Part shown: positions 26,500-34,479 of the stretch, piece by piece
How positions within the stretch are numbered: position 1 is the first letter of the stretch
Layout of the letters: each line of letters begins with the position of its first letter
NCBI RefSeq assembly: GCF_900100715.1
Contig: NZ_FNCA01000004.1
Span: 248,001 to 312,000 of the forward strand
DNA from: Methanolobus vulcani
GTDB taxonomy: Archaea; Halobacteriota; Methanosarcinia; Methanosarcinales; Methanosarcinaceae
DNA length: 64,000 nucleotides
Direction of reading: 5' to 3'
Program-made: the position numbers and the translations under genes
The notes under the pieces: model-generated
What the model was told of the DNA's origin: nothing
Seen by the model: the letters and a program-made list of their open reading frames with translations, nothing else
Databases searched by the model: none

Positions 26500-26571
26500 G
26501 GGCTCGTAGATCAGGGGGAGATCGTCACGTTCGCAACGTGAAGGCCGCGGGTTCAAATCCCGCCGCGTCCA
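26500..26571 (+). tRNA. tRNA-Ala (CGC anticodon)
   Basis: A 72-nt cloverleaf. The D stem is GATC/GATC, the anticodon stem TCACG/CGTGA encloses loop TTCGCAA (anticodon CGC), and the T arm is GCGGG-TTCAAAT-CCCGC. G3-U70, the alanine identity pair, is present in the acceptor stem. Position 5-68 is a U-C mismatch (GGGCTCG against CGCGTCC). The discriminator is A and CCA is not encoded. No intron. Confidence 0.95.
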
Positions 26572-26683
26572 TGAAAGATTGCATAATATATTCAAAATAT
26601 ATAATTCCGGACTCAACTTGCTACAATATTTATATGAAAGCGAGCAATTCTGAATAATACAAAATGTAGGTTGAACATTAAGA

Positions 26684-27484
26684 ATGAAGAAAAAGCTAAT
26701 CGAGGTGATATTTTCTTCTGAAAAAAGAAAAAGCACCCTTATGCTATTACAGGATGGACCTAAAGAAATAGATTTCATCCTCAAAAACCTGAAAACAACA
26801 AGGAATGCTTTGCTTGCTCAGATCAAGATGCTGGAAGAATATAATCTTGTCAAGCATATTGATGATACATATGAACTAACAAAAATAGGCCAGCTAATCG
26901 TTCACGACATGTCGCCACTACTAAAAACAATTAATGCGCTGGACAGTGATATGGATTACTGGGGAACACACAACACAGACTTTATACCTCCAGAGCTATT
27001 TGAGAGAATTGGTGAACTTGGTGAATGTGAAGTCGTAGATCTGTCCCTTACGGATTCGTATCAACTTAATTCATCCGTTGTAAAAACTACATTCCTATCT
27101 GATTCATTTTTTGTAATTACATCTTTTTTTCATCCGGACTATCCCCGCGTATTCGATGAAATGACAAAAAAGAACATCAGATTATGTATAATTGTTTCTG
27201 AAGATGTCCTTAAAAGAATACAGAATCAACACTCATCACATTTTACAAAATTACTGAATCGAGATTTGTTTAATCTATATGTATATCAGAAAGACATGCA
27301 ATTTCAGGTTCTTGCACACAACAACCATTGTTTCCTACTTCGCCTTTTGAATAATAGTGGGAATATCGATATAAAACATTTACTCACTTTTAATCCATCT
27401 GCACTTGAATGGGCACAGGAGATTTTTGAATATTATTTAAAAGATGCAATTTCAATTTCAGAACTGCAAACTCTTCAGACATAG
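26684..27484 (+). CDS. FilR1/Msr-type winged-helix transcriptional regulator (second paralogue)
   Basis: A 266-residue regulator paralogous to the one at 21074-21859. The N-terminal winged helix is SEKRKSTLMLLQDGPKEIDF with recognition helix region LKTTRNALLAQIKMLEEYNL. The middle and C-terminal region is the FilR1-like/DUF1724 domain, ending with the shared LEWAQEIFEYYLKDA. These proteins are restricted mostly to methanogens and relatives. The effector is unknown. It stands alone between tRNA-Ala and a 330-bp gap. Confidence 0.85.
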   Translation: MKKKLIEVIFSSEKRKSTLMLLQDGPKEIDFILKNLKTTRNALLAQIKMLEEYNLVKHIDDTYELTKIGQLIVHDMSPLLKTINALDSDMDYWGTHNTDFIPPELFERIGELGECEVVDLSLTDSYQLNSSVVKTTFLSDSFFVITSFFHPDYPRVFDEMTKKNIRLCIIVSEDVLKRIQNQHSSHFTKLLNRDLFNLYVYQKDMQFQVLAHNNHCFLLRLLNNSGNIDIKHLLTFNPSALEWAQEIFEYYLKDAISISELQTLQT

Positions 27485-27815
27485 CTTTTTATATTTATCC
27501 GGCTTATCACAATATAGACAGTTAACTTACTTGTGGGTTAAGAAAGGGACTATTCCATTGGCTACTTCTTTTAAGTTAATCGTTAACAAGAGAGCGTCGT
27601 ATAGATTGCGGGAGAGAGGTTCCCGTCTCAATGAAAACTGCTATAGCATCACAACAAAATGCCCACCAGGCATCATACAATCATCAGTATCCAGTAGTTG
27701 TGACTATGTTCAGCTGCAATAATTGTAGACTTGATAAGAATCAAAATTGAACGAATCGTGCGAATGATCTTGACCCGAAGATAACTGATCAAATAAACAA
27801 CAAAGGAAAATAAAT
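27485..27815 (+). promoter_or_regulatory. Long leader or ncRNA region before the RGG zinc-ribbon gene
   Basis: There are 331 bp without a credible gene. A TATA-like TTTTTATATTTAT lies at about 27486-27498, so a transcript could begin near 27520 and run as a leader of about 300 nt into the RGG gene. Within it, ATTG...CGGGA-N7-TCCCG...CAAT near 27604-27632 can fold as a stacked stem. An open frame spanning 27444-27722 overlaps the regulator and has no coding character. Confidence 0.35.
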
Positions 27816-28100
27816 ATGAGAGACGACAGAAGCAGTGGTTTCAGAGGCGGTTCAAGAGACGGAAATGGCAGAAGTGATAATGGAGGATTCAGAAAAGGTG
27901 GCCCAAGAGGCGGCGGAAACCGCAGTGGCAATAGTGGTGGCAGAGGAGGAAACTTCAGACAGAACAACGGCCCAAGAGAATTGCACAAGGCAACCTGCTC
28001 AGACTGTGGACAGGAGACAGAAGTCCCATTCAAGCCAGCAGAAGACAGACCTGTTTACTGCAGAGAATGCTTCCAGAAGCACAGACCAAAGAGATACTAA
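27816..28100 (+). CDS. RGG-repeat protein with CxxC-x17-CxxC zinc ribbon
   Basis: A 94-residue basic protein. The first 50 residues are a low-complexity arginine/glycine-rich region (GGSRDGNGRSDNGGFRKGG and similar), as found in RNA-binding proteins. The C-terminal part holds CSDCGQE...YCRECFQKH, a zinc ribbon with 17 residues between the pairs, the same layout as a small bacterial family. It ends in KHRPKRY. RNA or single-strand nucleic-acid binding is likely. AAAGGAAAA precedes the ATG. It is preceded by an unusually long non-coding leader. Confidence 0.85.
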   Translation: MRDDRSSGFRGGSRDGNGRSDNGGFRKGGPRGGGNRSGNSGGRGGNFRQNNGPRELHKATCSDCGQETEVPFKPAEDRPVYCRECFQKHRPKRY

Positions 28101-28289
28101 AATATTTATTTAAAATCAGACCATGAGGTAGAGAATTTACTCTGCCTCAAACTGATATACATATCTATCTTTTTTTAGATTTACAATCTGCACTTTGAAC
28201 CCTGAACATCAGAAAATAAACCTTTCATTACCATACAAATAACTAAATACATGGCATATCCATCTTTTAATCGGAAATAGGGTTAGATC

Positions 28290-29600
28290 ATGGAAATAAC
28301 AAGAGCTTTTGCCATTGTAATATTGCTGATGGCAATACTTGTAAACATTGCAAATGCAGTATCCACTGAAGATTGTAAAAAGTGCCACATGGACGAATAT
28401 GAAGCATGGAGCTCATCGGTCCATTACGACAATGATGGAATCATTTCCGGCAAACCAGGGCCTGAGGCCTGTATTTTTTGCCATTTCGGAAATACCCCGC
28501 GACTTTACAGCATAATGTATGGAGAAGTCTCGGCTGAATCGCCTGAATGTGAAATATGTCACAGACCTCCTGCTGAGGGATTCACAACCCATATCGTAAC
28601 CCCTTCTGAAGCAGTTCCACCACTTGATCTGTCGGCAGAGATTTGTGAAGATTGCCATACAAAACCTCACCATATCATCTATGAAGAGTGGAACGAATAC
28701 AACAATAGCGACTATGATCCTGTTTCAATGAAAAGCCACTCAGAGCCCGCTGAAACTGAAACTTACATGCAGAATAATAGTTATGAATCCAGGATCACCT
28801 GCGTAATGTGCCATGAACCACATAGTGCAAAACTTAGAATGGAAACCCAGGAACTTTGTGAAAGCTGCCATAGTTCTAAGCTTTCAAAGGAAACATATAA
28901 AGACAACAATTCAGAATTTTACGGTGGGCCTCAGTGGGAAATGTACAACGGGTCCATCTTTACAAATGATGTACATGCAGTGAACCTGAAATGTGTGGAC
29001 TGTCATATGGCAACAATAACCGATAAAACCGGAGAGAAGAAATTGGTCACAGGTCATTCATTCAACTTTGATCCGGTGTTACTTTCTGATCCTTATTCCG
29101 GAAACATATGCAAGAAATGTCATGTAACAGGACATGATAAGATACCTGAAAGTGGTGATTGTAACGACTGTCATGAAGTTTCTCTTTCTAATATAACATC
29201 TAGCAGACAGGAAATAACCGCAAGTAAACTTCATGAACTTGAAATATTACAGAAAAACGCCAGTCATGCCCTGTTTTTGTCAGACTTCAATGAAAGTCAG
29301 GATAAACTAATGGCAGACTATAATGAAGCGGTTTCCTATATTGAGTTTGTAAAAGCTGATGGCAGTCTTGGAATGCATAATGAAAAAAGAACCAGAGAAT
29401 ATCTGGAAAAAGCAGAGATCCTGCTTCGCTCAATAACAGGAGAAGAAAGTACTGATATTGGTATTGAAGAAACAGAAATTGCAGTGAATGAAAAGCAAAA
29501 AGAAAAGACAGTACCAAGTGTTGGATTTGTAATATCACTCTTTATAATCTCTGTAACTGCAATTGCCCTATCAATATCAAAAAAGAAAAGAGGAAAATAA
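28290..29600 (+). CDS. Nine-heme cytochrome c with signal peptide and C-terminal membrane anchor
   Basis: A 436-residue exported protein. Residues 1-24 form a hydrophobic signal sequence (MEITRAFAIVILLMAILVNI). Nine CxxCH heme sites follow: CKKCH, CIFCH, CEICH, CEDCH, CVMCH, CESCH, CVDCH, CKKCH and CNDCH. After the hemes comes a helical region with FVKADGSLGMHN, reminiscent of the C-terminal bundle of multiheme nitrite-reductase/hydroxylamine-oxidoreductase-type cytochromes, then a single transmembrane segment (about 410-428) and a KKKRGK tail. It would sit on the outer face of the membrane. Heme count differs from the seven-heme MmcA of Methanosarcina acetivorans. Substrate or partner unknown; electron transfer to or from outside acceptors is plausible. 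Confidence 0.9.
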   Translation: MEITRAFAIVILLMAILVNIANAVSTEDCKKCHMDEYEAWSSSVHYDNDGIISGKPGPEACIFCHFGNTPRLYSIMYGEVSAESPECEICHRPPAEGFTTHIVTPSEAVPPLDLSAEICEDCHTKPHHIIYEEWNEYNNSDYDPVSMKSHSEPAETETYMQNNSYESRITCVMCHEPHSAKLRMETQELCESCHSSKLSKETYKDNNSEFYGGPQWEMYNGSIFTNDVHAVNLKCVDCHMATITDKTGEKKLVTGHSFNFDPVLLSDPYSGNICKKCHVTGHDKIPESGDCNDCHEVSLSNITSSRQEITASKLHELEILQKNASHALFLSDFNESQDKLMADYNEAVSYIEFVKADGSLGMHNEKRTREYLEKAEILLRSITGEESTDIGIEETEIAVNEKQKEKTVPSVGFVISLFIISVTAIALSISKKKRGK

Positions 29601-29610
29601 TTAATTTGAT

Positions 29611-30390
29611 CTATTCTGAATCATTAGCCTGTTTTTCGGACTCAGGTTCAAGGGCAGAATATATGCTGCTGACACCTTCCATGACCTTGAAGCCTTTTGC
29701 GGTTATCATGTAGTCACCTCTTTCGTGCCTTTGTATTATCATACCCTTTTCAACAAGTTTTTGAAGATGGAACAAGAGATTTCCACCCCTAAGACCAGTT
29801 AGACTTGAAAGAGCAGAAAAACTCTTAGTTTCAGCGGAAATTGCCTTAAGAATCTCAAATCGCTTCTGATGACAGAGGGGTTCAAGTATATCAGTGACAA
29901 CCTCTTCAGGAGGAAGCTGGCTAAGATCCTGGCGTTTATCCTTATTGGTCTCATAGATACGCATGGAACGCATGAGAGTTACCTGTCTTGAGAGAATGTC
30001 AGATGCTTCTGCAAAACAGATATCACATTTATCGTAAGGCACCTTTGTGCGGAGCTGTTTTATTTCAAGGCGATTTTCCTCTATTGCAGCTTCATTTACA
30101 TTACCACCCCTGATAAGACCTGCATTCTTTTCCAGAATATTGGAGATCAGACCTTTGCATTCATTTCTCATCTCACATTTTTTGACCATATTTTTTTCAA
30201 GACCTTTTCCGGCATCTTCCATTAAATGACGAACAATTACCCCAGAGTAATCGTTTTTCACATTACTTACCATCATATCGAGATGCTGATGATTTGATGA
30301 ATCCATGAAAGAACGTATGTCACTCTGAATATCGGAAAGCATGTGCTTGATATCAGAAAGGTCTAAGTTGAAGTCATTTTCCTGGGCCAT
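29611..30390 (-). CDS. ArsR-like winged-helix regulator with cysteine-containing N-terminal domain
   Basis: A 259-residue regulator with an unusual layout. A helical N-terminal part contains cysteines in KKCEMRNECKG and YDKCDICFAEA (about residues 70-80 and 118-128), which could bind a metal or sense redox state. The DNA-binding winged helix is at the C-terminus (about 168-240; PLCHQKRFEILKAIS, then LSSLTGLRGGNLLFHLQKLV). It converges on the nine-heme cytochrome gene (10-bp gap) and diverges from the MTH865-like gene, with a nested set of inverted repeats between. I do not recognise a named family beyond ArsR-like. Confidence 0.8.
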   Translation of the reverse strand: MAQENDFNLDLSDIKHMLSDIQSDIRSFMDSSNHQHLDMMVSNVKNDYSGVIVRHLMEDAGKGLEKNMVKKCEMRNECKGLISNILEKNAGLIRGGNVNEAAIEENRLEIKQLRTKVPYDKCDICFAEASDILSRQVTLMRSMRIYETNKDKRQDLSQLPPEEVVTDILEPLCHQKRFEILKAISAETKSFSALSSLTGLRGGNLLFHLQKLVEKGMIIQRHERGDYMITAKGFKVMEGVSSIYSALEPESEKQANDSE

Positions 30391-30461
30391 AGAACGAAGT
30401 TAGTTCTGATCGGATATATAGGTTTGTGCATAATACAATTAGGTCATTCAAGTATACTCAA

Positions 30462-30513
30462 CTATACAAGGTATAGTACAGTGCCGATTAAGTATATATC
30501 AGAAACTGTACTA
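30462..30513. promoter_or_regulatory. Nested inverted repeats between divergent regulator and MTH865-like gene
   Basis: CTATAC-AAG-GTATAG (30462-30476) is a perfect 6-bp dyad. Overlapping its end is TAGTACAGT at 30474-30482, exactly complementary to ACTGTACTA at 30505-30513, with 22 bp between. That spacer contains TAAGTATATAT, a TATA box for the plus-strand gene. Such an arrangement fits an operator for the adjacent ArsR-like regulator controlling the MTH865-like gene and perhaps itself. Confidence 0.6.
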
Positions 30514-30608
30514 TTAGGTATTGCTGAAACACACTCCGGAGTTAAGCATCAGCAACTGACCAGAGAACAAATCTGAAAAACGAAATAAAATAAAAATGGA
30601 GAAATAAA

Positions 30609-30848
30609 ATGAGCGTAAAAGATGACATACACAGCCAGATCGTCGGTGGACTTGCAGATGCAACATTCCCAATTGAGACACCTGAAAAATTACTTGCAGC
30701 ATTCCCGGCAGGAGCAGACACAACCTGCAAATCAGGAGATGTATCAGTAACAGCGGGTGAAGCAGGAGGACTTCTCACAGCAGATGATTTCCCATTCAAG
30801 AGTGCAAAGGAAGTTGCAGACGTAATCGTTGAGAGGGCTGGACTTTAA
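30609..30848 (+). CDS. MTH865-like protein
   Basis: A 79-residue soluble protein matching the small MTH865 family of methanogens, known from Methanothermobacter as a compact helical EF-hand-like fold without a known function. Recognisable features are SQIVGGLADATFPIETPEKLLAAFP near the N-terminus and the C-terminal DFPFKSAKEVADVIVERAGL. GGAG lies 7 bp before the ATG. It is divergent from the ArsR-like regulator, and the long dyad in its promoter suggests it is regulated by that protein. Confidence 0.8.
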   Translation: MSVKDDIHSQIVGGLADATFPIETPEKLLAAFPAGADTTCKSGDVSVTAGEAGGLLTADDFPFKSAKEVADVIVERAGL

Positions 30849-30852
30849 GTCC
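30840..30852 (+). terminator. Hairpin terminator after the MTH865-like gene
   Basis: GGACTT-T-AAGTCC, a perfect 6-bp inverted repeat that includes the stop codon, followed by pyrimidine-rich sequence (TTCCAACCTTTATC). It probably ends this monocistronic transcript. Confidence 0.45.
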
Positions 30853-30997
30853 TTCCAACCTTTATCATCTCCCTTTTCATGAAACCACACCTAAACCTAT
30901 ACCTCCTTCAGACACAATCTTTTTTAAATTCGGCAACCACTGTTAATGTGTAATATTTTTCAGTTAACACATTGACAATGGAAGTTGTGATAAAATA

Positions 30998-33004
30998 ATG
31001 GATCTGACATTATTTACCGACATAGGAATCATTTTTGGATTATCAATAGCCATTTTACTGCTTTTTAACAGGATCAAGCTACCTTCAGTACTTGGTTTCC
31101 TTGTAACTGGTATGCTTGCAGGCCCTCACTGGCTTGGAATTATCAGCAGCGTAAGTGAAGTGGAAGCCCTTGCTGAAATAGGCATTATTCTTTTGCTCTT
31201 TACAATTGGAGTCGAAATGTCAATCAGGGAACTCTGGGAGATCAAAAGACCAGTACTTCTCGGAGGAACTTTACAGATCGGAGCAACCATCCTGCTTGTC
31301 TACTATATTGATATCTACCTTGGATTCAGTTCAGGGACTGCTCTATTTATAGGATTCCTAATTTCCCTTAGCAGTACTGCCATTGTACTGAAATTACTTC
31401 AGGAAAAAGCAGAACTGGATACACCTCATGGTAAAACATCTCTTGGGATTCTCATATTCCAGGACGTTATGATAGTTCCCATGATACTGATAACCCCAAT
31501 AATTGCAGGAGCAGCTACAGAATCAGGTGATACATTCGGTATATTTATGCTAAAAGCAATAGGCATAATATTACTTGTCCTGGCAAGTGCCAGATGGATT
31601 GTCCCGGCACTGCTTTACCAGATAGCAAAGACAAGGAACAGGGAACTATTTCTCCTTAGCATTGTTTTTATCTGCCTTGCAACTGCATGGCTTACATCCA
31701 GTATTGGACTTTCACTTGCCCTTGGAGCCTTTATGGCAGGTCTTATCATTTCAGAATCAGAATACAGTCATCAGGCCCTGGGAAACATAATGCCCTTCAG
31801 AGATATTTTCATGAGTTTTTTCTTTGTATCCATAGGAATGCTTCTGGATATCAGCTTCTTTACAGACAATGTTGCATACCTGATTTTACTGGCAATTGCA
31901 ATAGTCATAATTAAAACAGCTACGGCAGGCTTTGCAGCTCTTATACTGGGATATCCACTTCGTACAATTATCATTGCCGGACTTTCACTTGCACAGGTTG
32001 GGGAATTCTCATTTGTGCTGTCAACATTCGGACTGCAATATTCCCTTCTTGACCAGAATATGTACCAGATATTCCTTGCAGTATCCATAATTACGATGGC
32101 TGCAACTCCTTTCATTACAGAATCATCATATGGAATATCGGACAAAGCATCAAAAGTAGTACCATTCCAGAGACTTATTAACGGCTTCTATACAACTGCT
32201 ATCACATCAAAAAGCAGTGATGAAAAACTTGAGGACCATCTAATCATAGTTGGTTATGGATTTAATGGTAAAACGTTATCACACGCAGCAAGGAATGCAG
32301 GTATACCATATGTGATAATTGAAACAAATCCTGAAACTGTAAGAAATGAAAAGAAAAAGGGTGAAAAGATCATCTATGGTGATGCAAGCCATGAAGCTGT
32401 ACTTGAATCCGCAAATATAGATTCTGCAAGGATCCTGGTGGTAGGGATTTCCGATTTTGTTGCCACAAGGAAAATAATTGACATGGCAAAGAGCCTGAAT
32501 CCTGAAACTTACATCATTGCTAGAACACGCTATGTAAACGAGATGAGTAAACTCAGTGAGCTTGGCGCTGACGAAGTTATCCCAGAGGAATATGAGACAT
32601 CTGTTGAGATATTTGTCCGTCTGCTAAAAAAATACCTTGTGCCTGAAGAAGATATTGATAAATTCACGCGTGAAGTACGTGCGAACGGATATAGCATGCT
32701 CAGAAAATCCTACACCAAGGATCAGGAGAGACACTTCGATCTAAAGGATGAACTGCCGGGGATAGAGGTCAGTACTTTCAAAGTTGGTGAAAGCTGTCTT
32801 GCAAATGGAAAAACGCTTAAGGATCTAGAAATCAGGACGAAGCATAAAGCAACCATCCTGGCAATCCGCAGAGATAATAAAACAATCACAAATCCGGATG
32901 GTGATATTTCTCTGTACTCAGGTGATATCTGTATCATTTTCGGCAAGCCAGAAGACCTGCATAAAATCAGGGAGATATTCAAGGGACCTTCATGCAGGAT
33001 ATGA
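30998..33004 (+). CDS. Kef-type cation/proton antiporter (CPA2) with RCK domains
   Basis: A 668-residue membrane protein. The N-terminal CPA2 transporter domain (about 1-385) has twelve or so helices, with signatures LPSVLGFLVTGMLAGPHWLG, FTIGVEMS, ISLSSTAIVLKLL and GIIISESEY-like GLIISESEYSHQ. A TrkA-N domain starts near 405 (HLIIVGYGFNGKTLSHAAR), followed by a TrkA-C domain (about 585-665). It exports potassium or sodium in exchange for protons under nucleotide control. It is the second of three potassium-related systems in the window and stands alone. Confidence 0.92.
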   Translation: MDLTLFTDIGIIFGLSIAILLLFNRIKLPSVLGFLVTGMLAGPHWLGIISSVSEVEALAEIGIILLLFTIGVEMSIRELWEIKRPVLLGGTLQIGATILLVYYIDIYLGFSSGTALFIGFLISLSSTAIVLKLLQEKAELDTPHGKTSLGILIFQDVMIVPMILITPIIAGAATESGDTFGIFMLKAIGIILLVLASARWIVPALLYQIAKTRNRELFLLSIVFICLATAWLTSSIGLSLALGAFMAGLIISESEYSHQALGNIMPFRDIFMSFFFVSIGMLLDISFFTDNVAYLILLAIAIVIIKTATAGFAALILGYPLRTIIIAGLSLAQVGEFSFVLSTFGLQYSLLDQNMYQIFLAVSIITMAATPFITESSYGISDKASKVVPFQRLINGFYTTAITSKSSDEKLEDHLIIVGYGFNGKTLSHAARNAGIPYVIIETNPETVRNEKKKGEKIIYGDASHEAVLESANIDSARILVVGISDFVATRKIIDMAKSLNPETYIIARTRYVNEMSKLSELGADEVIPEEYETSVEIFVRLLKKYLVPEEDIDKFTREVRANGYSMLRKSYTKDQERHFDLKDELPGIEVSTFKVGESCLANGKTLKDLEIRTKHKATILAIRRDNKTITNPDGDISLYSGDICIIFGKPEDLHKIREIFKGPSCRI

Positions 33005-33626
33005 ACGTAGTTGAGCTGCCTCAGAAGATATTAAGCAATAAAGCATACTAATGCCTATGTGGATACAAATCCCTCCACCACATACATGAACTTACAACTA
33101 ATAATTATAACATTTAATCATGAAAATATTCATATAAAAAAGTATTGGAACATAGACACATATTCTGTAATTAGACTGGCAAGAAACCTGCAGAATATTT
33201 TGTGCTCACCAATAATCACAAAAAATAATTGATTATGAAGATTGCATGCGTTTACCTTATAAAGGAGAAAATTAGAGCACTTATTGAAAAGGAAGACCTC
33301 ACAAAAGGTCTGAAAAAAGAATACTAAATCAGTAAATGGAGAATAGAACATGGAATGGAAGTTGTCTAGAAAGACACAACAGCGTTTCAGACATTTCAGA
33401 GTCTGGAAAGATTTCGAACAAATTGATGCAAAGCCAGAGAGCTATAAATGTCTTGCATCAAAAAAATCAACTTGCGCTGTGGGATTTTTAAGGCCTTCCA
33501 TTAGTACGATGTACTAATCAAACTGGGACTGAAATATTATTCTTACCTTTACCAGGTAGGAAAACATTCTTTTTTTTCTGCTATAAATGCAAAGTAATAA
33601 ATTGACATAAGCTATAAGCTTATTTC
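33005..33626 (+). other. Intergenic region with two possible microgenes
   Basis: There are 622 bp of AT-rich sequence with no ORF above 60 codons that looks real. Two short frames on the plus strand deserve notice: 33235-33327 (30 codons, ending LIEKEDLTKGLKKEY) and 33350-33517 (see separate entry). TACCT-TTACC-AGGTA near 33547-33561 followed by a run of T may be a terminator. Confidence 0.4.
33350..33517 (+). CDS. Possible basic microprotein (55 aa)
   Basis: This 55-codon frame starts at an ATG with GGAG 8 bp upstream and encodes a basic protein beginning MEWKLSRKTQQRFRHFR and containing two cysteines. The codon pattern is plausible and a T-rich terminator-like element follows, but no homologue is recognised. 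It could also be the decayed remnant of a larger gene together with the 30-codon frame just upstream. Confidence 0.35.
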   Translation: MEWKLSRKTQQRFRHFRVWKDFEQIDAKPESYKCLASKKSTCAVGFLRPSISTMY

Positions 33627-33950
33627 ATGTTCAGCAAACATAGTATATTTGATTACAAAGAAGTACTTCCCGGAATTATGATGAAAACTATTGTTTACGG
33701 GGAAAAGACCCTGATGACTGAATTTTTACTACAGAAGGGAAGCCATTTACCTTCACACGAGCATATTCATGAGCAAACCGGATATATGGTCTCAGGAAAA
33801 ATGTTGCTTACCATAGGTAGCGAAACACACGAAGTAACCACCGGTGATTCATGGAATATACCGTCTAATACCCCACATAAAGCAAATATAATTGAGGATT
33901 CTGTTGCTGTTGAAGTTTTCTCTCCCTGCAGGGATGAGTATCTTGACTGA
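33627..33950 (+). CDS. Cupin-domain protein
   Basis: A 107-residue single-domain cupin. The first cupin motif region is SHLPSHEHIHEQTGYMVSGKM, with histidines and glutamate for metal binding (H-x-H...E). The second is GDSWNIPSNTPHKANI, with the conserved histidine. Such small cupins bind a metal and act as sensors, isomerases or dioxygenases; sequence does not tell which. It is monocistronic with a strong terminator. Confidence 0.88.
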   Translation: MFSKHSIFDYKEVLPGIMMKTIVYGEKTLMTEFLLQKGSHLPSHEHIHEQTGYMVSGKMLLTIGSETHEVTTGDSWNIPSNTPHKANIIEDSVAVEVFSPCRDEYLD

Positions 33951-33991
33951 TTGAAATTAAGTTTATATTTCAATTTGTTTCAATCTTTTTT
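33949..33991 (+). terminator. Nested hairpin terminator after the cupin gene
   Basis: GATTGAAA (33949-33956) pairs with TTTCAATC (33978-33985), and inside this TTGAAAT pairs with ATTTCAA (33951-33957/33967-33973), giving two alternative stems. Six or more T residues follow directly. A good terminator. Confidence 0.6.
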
Positions 33992-34082
33992 ATATTACTT
34001 TTTCTTGGTTTTTTACATAGCATCCTACACTAATAATATACGAGTATATAAATATAAGTAATATTTGTGTAGTAAATAATCG

Positions 34083-34112
34083 TACATCGGAATCCGATGT
34101 ATGAGTACTCAT
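34083..34112. promoter_or_regulatory. Two adjoining palindromes at the promoter of the small gene at 34159
   Basis: TACATCGGA-A-TCCGATGTA (34083-34101) is a perfect 9-bp dyad. It is joined at A34101 to ATGAGTACTCAT (34101-34112), a perfect 12-bp palindrome. A TATA box (GTATATAAATA, about 34044-34054) lies 30-40 bp upstream, so the dyads overlap or follow the transcription start. They may form an operator or a stable leader hairpin. Confidence 0.55.
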
Positions 34113-34158
34113 ATAGGAACCGACTTGAAAAAAGCATACTGAATTAAAAGGTGAAAAA

Positions 34159-34400
34159 ATGAAAGACACTTGGGAAAAAGTCTTTGAATACGCATCTTCC
34201 CCACTTCACGAACGATGTCCAGAAAACTTAGAGAAGGAGTGAACATCCAGGTCAATGAAGGGAAAGTCTACTCTAAGGTGGTTCTTTTCCTGGGAGAACA
34301 GTTCGTACGTATTACAGAAGACGAAAATAGTCAGAAGATCAACACATATTATGACTGGGAAAAGATCGAATCAGTAAGAACATATAGCAAAGGAGAGTGA
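34159..34400 (+). pseudogene. Small conserved-looking gene split by a one-base frameshift
   Basis: A strong ribosome binding site (AGGTGA, 34149-34154) precedes the ATG at 34159, whose frame encodes MKDTWEKVFEYASSPLHER and then reaches a stop at 34240-34242. The adjacent frame from 34215 continues with MSRKLREGVNIQVNEGKVYS to a stop at 34400 but has no ribosome binding site. Adding one base between 34214 and 34216 would fuse the two into an 80-residue protein. Either the gene is broken, the sequence has an error, or a frameshift is used. The fused product looks like a small RNA-binding-type beta protein with the end YYDWEKIESVRTYSKGE; function unknown. Confidence 0.6.
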
Positions 34401-34479
34401 GCACTCTTTGTGTATGATTCCGAATAATGGATAATGGAATTATCCATTTACTTTTTAGGATAGACGGTTTATTATTTCA

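Noticed and set aside
27444-27722. 92-codon open frame after the second FilR1-like regulator
   Set aside because: It starts inside the regulator gene in another frame, has no ribosome binding site and its predicted protein has no coherent composition.
33130-33351. 73-codon frame on the minus strand rich in phenylalanine
   Set aside because: It is a reflection of AT-rich sequence opposite the two short plus-strand frames and lacks a ribosome binding site.
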